From Saprospiraceae bacterium (GTDB lineage: Bacteria; Bacteroidota; Bacteroidia; Chitinophagales; Saprospiraceae), in NCBI GenBank assembly GCA_016714445.1, contig JADJNF010000007.1:186001-250000 (forward strand): DNA of 64,000 nucleotides, read 5' to 3'. The position numbers and the translations under genes were made by a program. Every line of letters starts with the position of its first letter. Position 1 is the stretch's first letter. The notes beneath the pieces were generated by a model. The model had not been told where the DNA came from, did not search any database, and saw nothing but the letters and a program-made list of their open reading frames with translations. Below are positions 50,113 to 58,393 of the stretch, piece by piece.

Positions 50113-51840
50113 TTACTTTTTTATAAATGAAGCAGCTTCGCTAAAAGTCGAATTACCTATTTTTATAAAGTAACCACCGCTCGGCCATTGCAATATATCC
50201 ACTTTTATATTTTGTTTAGGAGATAAAGTGTGTAATTTCTTATAAACTATTTTTCCTTGAGTGTCACATATCATCACTTGATCATATACCTCTATTTCTT
50301 CTTCATGGATTATTTCAATCATATTTGTTGCTGGGTTAGGCCAAATTTTCAACTTTTCAGTTTTATTAAATTTATCATCTTTCGTTTTACTTACCCGATC
50401 TGTAACTATAAACTGCCCCATCATCCCTCCGTCTTCATGTGGGAGTAAATGGCAGTGAAACATATATGGTACATGGGGATTTGAAAACGTCTCAAACTTT
50501 GTAATAAAGCGAACAGTTTCACCGGGTCTGACCAATACGACATCTTTAAGTCCTTGTTCATTTGGCGGCGGTGTTTGCCCATTTCGTGATAAAATATTAA
50601 ATTGTATATCATGTATATGAAAGGGATGTGATATAGCAGATTGATTTCTTAACTCCCATATTTCTATATTATTAAGCGGTATTTCATAATTTATGACATC
50701 CATGTCAAAAGATGCATTATTAATGGTGAAATCACCATTAAGTTGATTCATACCCATAGCCATCGGAGAAAAAGTCAGTGTTCTGGTAATATTCGACAAA
50801 TTTTCATTTATTGATTCCTTTTCCACAAGAGAATTAGGTATATTTACGATAGGGTTTTGAGTTTGATGAATAATATTAAAACTCAATATTTTAAAGTTTT
50901 TACCATTAAGTGGATTTGGATTGTAGCCATCCAAAGTCATCATGGCGACCATGCCTGCATTCGTTGCACCGTAAATACCACTGGGTAGTTCAGATGCATA
51001 GCTTAAAAGGTGGACAGTTTGTCCAGTCATATCTTTAAAATCAATTAGTATTTCAACCCTTTCGCCCGGTGCTATTAATAATCGTTTTGTCTTAAAAGGT
51101 TTTGGTAATAACCCTCCATCTGTGGCTATTTGATAAAAATCTTGATCATTATTCAACCCTAGATTAAAGGCTCTTTGCGATGCTCCATTTACAATCCTGC
51201 ATCTGACCACCTGCGAAGGAACTTCGAGAAATGGTTCTATAGTGGCATTTACCATCAAAATGTCATCATGATTTGATTGGGTAATTATTTCAAAACTTGA
51301 ATCAAAATCTTTTGTTTGAATCACCAAAGGAAAATCATCCGCACCATAAGTTCTCGGCAACGCTAATTTTTTCTCAATTTCATCTCTGATAATTATTACG
51401 CCCGATATCCCTTTAGTAACATGCTCATTGGTCTTATGGTGCAGGTGTGGATGGTACCAACATGTAGATGCGCGGTTCTTTATTTCAAAGGTCGGTGACC
51501 AGGTGGATTCGTTTATAATGGGAGTGTGTGGTCCACCATCATTTTCCGGAGCTACGTGCAGTCCATGCCAATGAAGCGTGGTGGTTTCCCCGATTTGGTT
51601 ATTCACATTTATTTTTACATCATCTCCTTTTCTAAGTATCAGAGTAGGTCCCAATATATTTCCATTGGCACCCAATGTTGCAGTCTGGTAGTTGTTAAAA
51701 AATGCATGATGACCTTTCTGAAGATGAAGATTTATAACTGATCCGCTCAATGTATCAGGTATAAATAATTTATTTTGACCATGTACAAAATGATAAATAG
51801 TCAAAAATATGAGAATAGTATAAAGTTTTACTTTATTCAT
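50113..51840 (-). CDS. Multicopper oxidase with T9SS sorting domain
   Basis: 575 residues: a signal peptide (KVKLYTILIFLTIYHFVHG), three cupredoxin domains with HWHGLHVAPENDGG, YHPHLHHKTNEH, HPFHIHDIQFNI and HCHLLPHEDGGMMGQF, then a T9SS type A domain (LKIWPNPATNMIEII, IKIGNSTF). It is therefore delivered to the cell surface, unlike the lipoprotein oxidase at 46582. A Met-rich segment (SPMAMGMNQLNG) before domain 3 may take Cu+. It lies 41 bp from the MbnH-like gene in the same direction and so shares its transcript. Confidence 0.92.
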   Translation of the reverse strand: MNKVKLYTILIFLTIYHFVHGQNKLFIPDTLSGSVINLHLQKGHHAFFNNYQTATLGANGNILGPTLILRKGDDVKINVNNQIGETTTLHWHGLHVAPENDGGPHTPIINESTWSPTFEIKNRASTCWYHPHLHHKTNEHVTKGISGVIIIRDEIEKKLALPRTYGADDFPLVIQTKDFDSSFEIITQSNHDDILMVNATIEPFLEVPSQVVRCRIVNGASQRAFNLGLNNDQDFYQIATDGGLLPKPFKTKRLLIAPGERVEILIDFKDMTGQTVHLLSYASELPSGIYGATNAGMVAMMTLDGYNPNPLNGKNFKILSFNIIHQTQNPIVNIPNSLVEKESINENLSNITRTLTFSPMAMGMNQLNGDFTINNASFDMDVINYEIPLNNIEIWELRNQSAISHPFHIHDIQFNILSRNGQTPPPNEQGLKDVVLVRPGETVRFITKFETFSNPHVPYMFHCHLLPHEDGGMMGQFIVTDRVSKTKDDKFNKTEKLKIWPNPATNMIEIIHEEEIEVYDQVMICDTQGKIVYKKLHTLSPKQNIKVDILQWPSGGYFIKIGNSTFSEAASFIKK

Positions 51841-51881
51841 TTTTTTTTATAAAAATAGATCCATAATACTCATTGATTATT

Positions 51882-52958
51882 CTATTGTGCATACTCCGGA
51901 TTGGTTAGAAATTTTTGATCACTCAATGTTTTTAGAAAATTCACCAAATCTGTTTTGTCCTGAGCACTTAAACCAAGCCCCTTTGCGATAGTTGGCATTA
52001 TTAGGGGAGATACTGTAGATGACATCTTTACGCCTGAATTATAATGTTCCACTACTTCTTCCAATGTTTTAAATCTGCCATCATGCATGTAAGGAGCGGT
52101 GTGGGCTACATTTCTGAGTGATGGCATCAAAAATGCTGCTCTATCAGATGCAAGATTACTTACTTTCTCTCTACCATAATCTGTAAAATCCGAATCATTA
52201 TCCAATCCATTGTTCATAAATTCTCCATTTTCAAAATTGGGTCCACTATGACAATGGGCGCAATCAGCTCCTGACAAATCAGGGAAAAACTGATTGTACT
52301 CCGTGAAAAATAAACTCCGCCCTCGTTCCTCGCTTTCACTCAATGTTGCTTTTCCAGCCAAATATTGATCATATTTAGAATCAAAAGACACTATGGTCAT
52401 CATAAACTGCTCCAAAGCTAAACTTACTTTTGTACTGTTTACTTCCGGAGTTCCAAAAGCTCGTATAAATTGGTCTGTATATGTTTTATTTCCACTGAGT
52501 TTAAGTACAACATTTTCCAATGTTTCATGCATCTCCAATGGATCTTGAATGGGCTTGAGTGATTGTTCTCTCAATGTGGCAGCCCTACCATCCCAGAAAA
52601 ACCCTGTTTTGTGCCATGCTAAATTAAATATAGGCATAGCCTGCCTCTTACCAAGTAAACCATCAACGCCTTTTGAAAACTGATTTTTATCAGAAAAACC
52701 ATCATTTTGTACATGACAACTGGCACATGATTGTGTTCCATCTTTTGATAATGCCTTTTCAAAAAACAACATTTTTCCTAATTTGACACCTTCTTTGGTC
52801 AGATTATTATCTTTTGGTAGTTCTGGATCTCCAAAATTTTCAGGAAAAACAAAATTATACAACGTACCATCATATTGGGCAATTTCTACATCTTCTGGTT
52901 GGCAAGCAACAATCAGAATGACTATCAACATAAAAAAGAAGGAGACTATTCTATTCAT
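51882..52958 (-). CDS. Di-haem cytochrome c peroxidase family protein (MbnH/MauG-like) 1, lipoprotein
   Basis: 358 residues: a lipoprotein signal (FMLIVILIVAC), two haem sites CASCHVQNDGFSD (about 83-87) and CAHCHSGPNFENGEF, and the partner motif MPSLRNVAHTAPYMHDGRFKTLEEVVEHYN. This is the MauG/CcpA/MbnH superfamily. MbnH enzymes use two c-type haems to oxidise a tryptophan of MbnP. It lies 12 bp from a second member, and the MbnP gene is upstream in the same unit. Confidence 0.9.
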   Translation of the reverse strand: MNRIVSFFFMLIVILIVACQPEDVEIAQYDGTLYNFVFPENFGDPELPKDNNLTKEGVKLGKMLFFEKALSKDGTQSCASCHVQNDGFSDKNQFSKGVDGLLGKRQAMPIFNLAWHKTGFFWDGRAATLREQSLKPIQDPLEMHETLENVVLKLSGNKTYTDQFIRAFGTPEVNSTKVSLALEQFMMTIVSFDSKYDQYLAGKATLSESEERGRSLFFTEYNQFFPDLSGADCAHCHSGPNFENGEFMNNGLDNDSDFTDYGREKVSNLASDRAAFLMPSLRNVAHTAPYMHDGRFKTLEEVVEHYNSGVKMSSTVSPLIMPTIAKGLGLSAQDKTDLVNFLKTLSDQKFLTNPEYAQ

Positions 52959-52970
52959 TTTACTTTTATT

Positions 52971-53990
52971 TTATTCGCTTAAATATGGATTGGTGAGTAA
53001 CACATAATCATCCAATGTATGTAAGAAAGCAACAAGGGCTTTTTTTTCATTTTCAGTCAAGCCTAATGGCATTATCAAGTTGCTCTTGTGTATGTGATTT
53101 CTTCCACCGCTATTGTAGTGATTTACTACTTCTGTCAAAGTACTTATCGAACCGTCATGCATATATGGTGATGTAAATCCTACGTTTCTCAAACTTGGTG
53201 TTTTGAACAAAGCGACATCCGATTCTTTTTGGGTAAGTCTAAATCTACCAGGATGTGCATAATTTTCGTAAAGACCGTTGTTTTTAAATTCATAATTGGT
53301 AAAATTGAACCCACTATGACATTGACTACAATTTGTTTTTTCACTAAAAAATAAATCTTTACCTAGCATTTCTTCTTTAGATAATATTGCTTTGCCGAGT
53401 GTATAATCATCATATTTGCTATTGCCGCTGATGATACTTCGTTCATAAGTACTGATACTCCTGGTTATAACAAACGGATCCAATGACCTACCATAGGCTT
53501 TCATGGCCATTTCCTGATATGCTGCGTCGGCTTTTAACCTTTGTTCGATTTCTACTATATTAAACCCAAATTCATTGTGCTCTGATATAGGCACCAATAC
53601 CTGCATTTCCACTGTGGGCAAACCACCTTCCCTTGTAAAATATGGATGATATGCGATATTGGCTAGGGTTGGGGCATTGGTTACCCCTGCTCTGCCAAAA
53701 ACCCCCGGAGTTAAACTTACGTTATCTGCAAACCCCTTGCTTTGTTTGTGACAACTACCACAACTCACTGTAGAGTCAATAGACAAACGTTTATCATAAA
53801 AAAGTTTTTTACCCAAAATCCAACGTTCTGCACTATAGGCGTTTTCAGCAGGAAAGTTGATCTCTGGAAAATGTGCTGGAATGGCTATCTTTTCCAGTAT
53901 TTTATTTGATGGCACTAGTATTTCGTCCTTATCTGTGCAAGACAATAATAAGAACACCCACAATATAAAATATAAAGATCTATCCTCCAC
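52971..53990 (-). CDS. Di-haem cytochrome c peroxidase family protein (MbnH/MauG-like) 2, lipoprotein
   Basis: 339 residues with a lipoprotein signal (YFILWVFLLLSC) and haem sites CGSCHKQSKGFADN and CSQCHSGFNFTNYEF. The C-terminal motif KTPSLRNVGFTSPYMHDGSISTLTEVVNHYNSGG matches its neighbour. The two proteins differ at about half of positions and so are old paralogues. It starts 6 bp after the MbnP stop, the order seen in MbnP-MbnH pairs. Confidence 0.9.
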   Translation of the reverse strand: MEDRSLYFILWVFLLLSCTDKDEILVPSNKILEKIAIPAHFPEINFPAENAYSAERWILGKKLFYDKRLSIDSTVSCGSCHKQSKGFADNVSLTPGVFGRAGVTNAPTLANIAYHPYFTREGGLPTVEMQVLVPISEHNEFGFNIVEIEQRLKADAAYQEMAMKAYGRSLDPFVITRSISTYERSIISGNSKYDDYTLGKAILSKEEMLGKDLFFSEKTNCSQCHSGFNFTNYEFKNNGLYENYAHPGRFRLTQKESDVALFKTPSLRNVGFTSPYMHDGSISTLTEVVNHYNSGGRNHIHKSNLIMPLGLTENEKKALVAFLHTLDDYVLLTNPYLSE

Positions 53991-53996
53991 TGTATA

Positions 53997-54965
53997 TTAC
54001 TGTTTTACCAAACTTCCTCTGTAAGTTAGTTCGCCCGCTTGCCTTAGTTCTATGGTGTAGAAACCTAAATGATCCACTATTACTTCATTTTGTAAAGCAA
54101 GGTTTGAAAGTTGGTAAACGGTTCTACCTACTGCGTCTCTGATGATGATATTGGAATTTAAAATTTGATCTTCCGTTAGTGCAATAGTCACTTTCCCGTC
54201 AATTACTGGGTTGGGATAAATTTTTAATGAACCTATTTCTATATCATGAGAAGCTGATATACTTTCTGTCGCTTTAAACACATTTTGATTGTAATTGGCC
54301 ATTAATGAAATAGCTTCTTTAGCACTTCCATGCTGGATAACATTTTTATTGACATTTATCTCTTTAAGACTTTGCTCATAATCCGCATTTAGGGCTATCA
54401 TTAATGCCCCGTTATGGTCAGTACCATGAGTAACTATGGTGGTAGCATTATAAAGTTCATCACCCAGTGCGTGTATCTGATACTCAAATTGCAAATTTGC
54501 ACCTGATTTACCTTCTATTGCAACAAATCTATAACCTGCCGCCCATCCCCACTGCATTTCAGGAGATTTTGGAGCAAGTGGGTGATTAGATGGCCACAAT
54601 GTAGGATCACCGTGATTATTTGTTGCATCCACCCCGACCGAAAAAGTAATGGAGTCAAGTAAACCGATATTAAAAGTACCTAGTAATTCATCAACTGTTT
54701 TCCCTTTCGTTACAAAAATATACTTATTGCTAACGTTTGTTGTCATGCCACCATCGTGGTGAAGCTTTATAGATGATATATAATAATCAAGTCTTGAAAT
54801 AGAAAATTTTGTTCCCTGATCATTTGTTCCCGTATCGCCTATCTCAAAGGGTACATTTCCTATGTATTGATTAATCTGTAAATGGACTTCTTTTTGTCCA
54901 TAAGAATATGAATTAATCAGCATTATAAATGCTATTAATAACATTTGTGTTAAAGATTTTACCAT
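53997..54965 (-). CDS. MbnP-like copper-binding protein with T9SS sorting domain
   Basis: 322 residues: a signal peptide (LTQMLLIAFIMLINSYSYGQ), the MbnP fold (FSISRLDYYISSIKLHHDGGM, SVGVDATNNHGDPTLWPSNHPLAPKSPEMQWGWAAGYRFVAIEG, THGTDHNGALMIALNADYEQSL) and a T9SS domain (LKIYPNPVIDGKVTIAL). The conserved Trp and His in the middle block are those that matter in characterised MbnP, where an adjacent MbnH converts a Trp to kynurenine and Cu+ is bound. Surface export via T9SS is an extension of the usual design. Confidence 0.88.
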   Translation of the reverse strand: MVKSLTQMLLIAFIMLINSYSYGQKEVHLQINQYIGNVPFEIGDTGTNDQGTKFSISRLDYYISSIKLHHDGGMTTNVSNKYIFVTKGKTVDELLGTFNIGLLDSITFSVGVDATNNHGDPTLWPSNHPLAPKSPEMQWGWAAGYRFVAIEGKSGANLQFEYQIHALGDELYNATTIVTHGTDHNGALMIALNADYEQSLKEINVNKNVIQHGSAKEAISLMANYNQNVFKATESISASHDIEIGSLKIYPNPVIDGKVTIALTEDQILNSNIIIRDAVGRTVYQLSNLALQNEVIVDHLGFYTIELRQAGELTYRGSLVKQ

Positions 54966-55009
54966 GATTGATTGATTTTAAAATTATATTGATTAAAAAA
55001 GTTATTCAA

Positions 55010-55783
55010 TTATTTAATTCGATACAAGGCACCCAAATTGATACCCAACTTATTACTAGTATTATGATTTTCCTGAGACACCTGAATCCTGGTATTAATC
55101 TCAGGATTAAATACCAAACTGATTTTTGGACTCAAATGCCATTCCACACTGGTACCTAATATTATTCCGGTATTTAGCTGATTTGATTTCTGATTGGAAA
55201 CTGAAGGAGTAAATCCATGATTAAAACAAAGGTTTGCACATGACTCACTAAAATGTGTTATGGTCTCATTACTATAGGAAGAAAACCCAAAATTTAACCC
55301 ACCCTTTGCAAATACTGACCAATCCCTTGTCGAAAATAATTCTCGCTCTATGGTTATTGGGATTGACCAGCTGACAGTTTTTTTATGCATACCCATATCA
55401 ATTTTAAAAACATCAGTACTGTCTAATGGACTACCGGGATTTTCTTCAGAAAGCCTTAGATTTACTGTTGATGATGATCTGCCATTGGTGACTACATAAG
55501 AAAAGACGTATTCTTTTGGGTCATTGCTGCTAGGATTTAAACAAATACCATCCATAAGTCTTAGGCTGGCAGTATGAGATCCGTGATGTGTAAATTGACT
55601 CCGGTTTATCCCTATATTAAATTTCCATTTATCATTTGGAGCAAGTTGAAAGTGGAAGCTGTTTTGAAATCCCATATTTTTACTTACTTCATGACTTGTA
55701 AAAATCAACGGACCTGACATATCTGTTGTCATTGAGTTCAGATTGTAAATAGGTCCACCATCAATTTTCACAAAATATTTCAT
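55010..55783 (-). CDS. Outer-membrane barrel part of a frameshifted anti-sigma-like / barrel protein
   Basis: 257 residues: MKYFVKIDGGPIYNLNS..., strands throughout and a C-terminal LGINLGALYRIK. No signal sequence is present. Upstream the same frame is open over EAKNEVNIVFPPVIATPVKK, which reads as the linker of the protein encoded at 55825-56520. The two frames probably form one protein of about 500 residues: a cytoplasmic N-terminus, TM helix, periplasmic linker and barrel. This layout is known in Bacteroidota sigma operons. It lies 44 bp before MbnP in the same direction. Confidence 0.65.
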   Translation of the reverse strand: MKYFVKIDGGPIYNLNSMTTDMSGPLIFTSHEVSKNMGFQNSFHFQLAPNDKWKFNIGINRSQFTHHGSHTASLRLMDGICLNPSSNDPKEYVFSYVVTNGRSSSTVNLRLSEENPGSPLDSTDVFKIDMGMHKKTVSWSIPITIERELFSTRDWSVFAKGGLNFGFSSYSNETITHFSESCANLCFNHGFTPSVSNQKSNQLNTGIILGTSVEWHLSPKISLVFNPEINTRIQVSQENHNTSNKLGINLGALYRIK

Positions 55784-55824
55784 CTTTTTTACGGGCGTGG
55801 CAATAACCGGCGGAAAAACAATAT

Positions 55825-56520
55825 TTACTTCATTTTTCGCTTCATTATTTTTAGATCCTGTGATTTTAAAGCATCAACAGTAATAAAAGAATAATTGAAT
55901 TTTGAAATGTCATTTTCAACCTGAGCTTGATTTTTCACTTCATTATTATCAAACAACTTTATGTTTTCACCACCGGAAAGATTGTCGAACAAAGATTTTT
56001 CTTTTATTTGGTCATCTTTAGTACTCATGTCTTTTTCCGCAAGTACCGTATTATCATACGTTAGTAGAGTAAGATTAACTTTACGTAGCTTTTTAAGCAT
56101 GTTTCGCTTTAATGTATACTTCACATCTTTATTTAGTGCACCACCACTTACTTCTTTAATTTTTACAAAGGTATCTGGTTGAGCGTTTTCTGTTGTTTCG
56201 ACATTTGATGGCAAATGGTCTGTTAATTCTGATGCTGAATTGATTGTTTTGTCTTTATTGTTCTGAATAGTTTCAGCTACAGCATTAGACGTATCAGCAT
56301 TTTTTGAATTGCTGCTGTATATTTCATAAAGATAATTGCATCCCAATATAAATACTAATCCCAATAATATAAAGAAAAATACATACCTTCTTTTCCGTTG
56401 CCTGTCAAGATGATCCATTCTTTTCTCCAATCTATTCCAATCATCCATACCAGTGGAGACACTTGGATTAAGTGATTTGATTTTAAGGGAATATTTCTTT
56501 AGAAAATCATTGTTTGACAT
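55825..56520 (-). CDS. Anti-sigma-like membrane protein, N-terminal part of a frameshifted gene
   Basis: 231 residues: N-terminal DDWNRLEKRMDHLDRQRKRR, one TM helix (YVFFFILLGLVFILGCNYLYEIY, about 46-68), then a long polar Ser/Asn/Lys-rich segment. This is the form of Bacteroidota membrane proteins encoded after ECF sigma genes. The frame stops at 55825 after KSQDLKIMKRKMK, while the next frame continues the expected sequence. The break is near 55866-55872 at TTTTAAAATC, in a homopolymer setting, so slippage or an assembly error is possible. Confidence 0.7.
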   Translation of the reverse strand: MSNNDFLKKYSLKIKSLNPSVSTGMDDWNRLEKRMDHLDRQRKRRYVFFFILLGLVFILGCNYLYEIYSSNSKNADTSNAVAETIQNNKDKTINSASELTDHLPSNVETTENAQPDTFVKIKEVSGGALNKDVKYTLKRNMLKKLRKVNLTLLTYDNTVLAEKDMSTKDDQIKEKSLFDNLSGGENIKLFDNNEVKNQAQVENDISKFNYSFITVDALKSQDLKIMKRKMK

Positions 56521-56639
56521 ATACTTTATGCTTTACTTTTAACTATTCAATTTTTTTAATCTGATGGTTGCCTGTCTTGATCATTTTCGTAAAAAAAATA
56601 TTTACAACCCACAATCAGTGTATAATAGCATGCAGAAAC

Positions 56640-57185
56640 CTAAAAAGAAAATAACCTGATTTGTGAGATGAGAAATTTAAGTTTCGCCCTTGCCTTTGAT
56701 AGATTTGATTTGGAAGTACCGACCGTTATTCCCAGATTCGTTGCGATTTCTTGATGACTATATCCTTCTACAGCATATAAGTTGATAGCCATTCTATATG
56801 CAGGTGGTAATTGCTGTGCCAGTTTGAGCACTTCATCAGGTGACATGTCCGTGATTCCATCTTCTTCATCATTAACTATATCATGGATTTTCTCATTATC
56901 ATCAATATCTGTCCACTTGACTTCATTCGTTTGTTTGCGATAGTGATTGATTGCAGTCCTGATGACGATTATCCTGAACCAAGCTTCAAAAGGTTTGGAC
57001 GGATCATAATCTTTTATTTTATCAAATACTTTCAGAAATGCATCATTGAGCACTTCTCTCGCTTCGTCTGTATGGCTGCAATAGGCCATAGCCACAGTTA
57101 AACCATATTTGTAATATAGCTCAAACAAAGCCTTTTGTTGGCGCCTATCCTTATCTACACATCCTTTAATGATATCATCCATCAC
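56640..57185 (-). CDS. ECF-type RNA polymerase sigma factor
   Basis: 181 residues with region 2 (DEAREVLNDAFLKVFDKIKDYDPSKPFEAWFRIIVIRTAINHYRK) and region 4 (LPPAYRMAINLYAVEGYSHQEIATNLGITVGTSKSNLSKARAKLK). It lies at the head of the unit containing the anti-sigma-like protein, MbnP, the MbnH pair and the oxidase, all in the same direction. It would direct polymerase to promoters of that unit or of related surface genes. Its start is 17 bp after the stop of the GIY-YIG gene, so readthrough from the defence genes is possible. Confidence 0.9.
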   Translation of the reverse strand: MMDDIIKGCVDKDRRQQKALFELYYKYGLTVAMAYCSHTDEAREVLNDAFLKVFDKIKDYDPSKPFEAWFRIIVIRTAINHYRKQTNEVKWTDIDDNEKIHDIVNDEEDGITDMSPDEVLKLAQQLPPAYRMAINLYAVEGYSHQEIATNLGITVGTSKSNLSKARAKLKFLISQIRLFSF

Positions 57186-57202
57186 TACTTATTTGTATTT
57201 AA

Positions 57203-58393
57203 TCATCTCACCACTATTTCCTCCATATCCCCATCATACCTATACTTCACTATCTCCCCAGAAATAATCAGCTGTATAGCCTGTTCAATGATATATAACG
57301 GGGCTATAAACCATTCCCTTGGAGTGTGCCTTTGCCAGGCTTGGTCAAACACATCCAAGTTAAGACACCACTTTCCGAAGAAATTGTGCATCAGCTGTTC
57401 CAGTTTTTGTGGATTCATATTGTAGCAATTGTACACTATGATGATGCTGACCTCCGCCATAAGATAAGTAGGCTCCTGGGGAGCGTTTTTTATCCTTTCT
57501 TCAACTTTCGTGGTCGAGTATCCTATTTTATACAAATGTCTTATCGATGTTATGTCAGGATTCGTACTTTTTGATTTCAGAACATAGATATATCCTGTAT
57601 CTTGATCTTTTTCAGTGATACTCCCGAAACGCTCATAAAATATCTCGTTGGCTTTATCTGCGTTTTCAGATACAGCCTTTCCATTAGCCAACAATCCTTT
57701 GTATAGAGACCGGTACAGCATATTGGATTCAGTTCCGTTTTCAAAGATGACCCTGGTCCTGCCATCCTTTCTCAACCGACTACCGCTCTTATAGGACTGG
57801 ATGTCTTCCTTAAAATCTACTTGCTCCAGATACAGCAGTATACCATTATGCACGTAATAGTCGCCTGCCCGCAGATTCTGTTCTTTAAATGCCAATAGTT
57901 TTCTTTTGCCCGATGCAAGGTCGTGTTGCACCGCTTTAAATGAAGCTTCATAACGATCAAAATCTTTACAACTTTTGCGTTTGGCAACAAAATCTGCACT
58001 GGCTCTCTCATCAGGTAGGGTCACATGTTTCAGATCAAACAGATTTTCCTCGTCGCTACCCAATAAATCCATATCATCATCGCCAAAAATATCAGAAATG
58101 GAAGTAAGCACTTTTTGCTCATTCAACAACTTGTGAACATCATAAGGCTTTAGCATTTCTATCTTTAAGGTATGACTTCTGATGGATTGAAGCCTGGAGT
58201 AAAGCTGGTGTTCCTGAATACCACCTCCAGCCTTGGGCTCTCTTTGATGTTTATCATAAAAATCATTGATCTCACCAAATGATGCTACCAATCTTTCGTC
58301 TTCGTTTCTGGTTACATTATTTGATGGTTTGATATTCAAAAGCCCAAACGGATCATCATCAAATATATCAAAGAGTGTCTTTTTATTAGCCAT
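57203..58393 (-). CDS. GIY-YIG nuclease (T5orf172-type) of a defence-like operon
   Basis: 396 residues. The C-terminal third is a GIY-YIG nuclease with Y268-I-Y270, LYKIGYSTTKVEERI (K289, catalytic-type Arg300) and the metal Glu in NPQKLEQLMHNFF (E332). The N-terminal segment (residues 35-70: VASFGEINDFYDKHQREP, EHQLYSRLQSI) matches a motif at the end of the neighbouring helicase. The middle holds charged segments (LRKDGRTRVIFENGTE). It overlaps the helicase stop by 8 bp. The enzyme would nick or cut DNA, probably directed by the helicase. No immunity protein is evident. Confidence 0.85.
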   Translation of the reverse strand: MANKKTLFDIFDDDPFGLLNIKPSNNVTRNEDERLVASFGEINDFYDKHQREPKAGGGIQEHQLYSRLQSIRSHTLKIEMLKPYDVHKLLNEQKVLTSISDIFGDDDMDLLGSDEENLFDLKHVTLPDERASADFVAKRKSCKDFDRYEASFKAVQHDLASGKRKLLAFKEQNLRAGDYYVHNGILLYLEQVDFKEDIQSYKSGSRLRKDGRTRVIFENGTESNMLYRSLYKGLLANGKAVSENADKANEIFYERFGSITEKDQDTGYIYVLKSKSTNPDITSIRHLYKIGYSTTKVEERIKNAPQEPTYLMAEVSIIIVYNCYNMNPQKLEQLMHNFFGKWCLNLDVFDQAWQRHTPREWFIAPLYIIEQAIQLIISGEIVKYRYDGDMEEIVVR

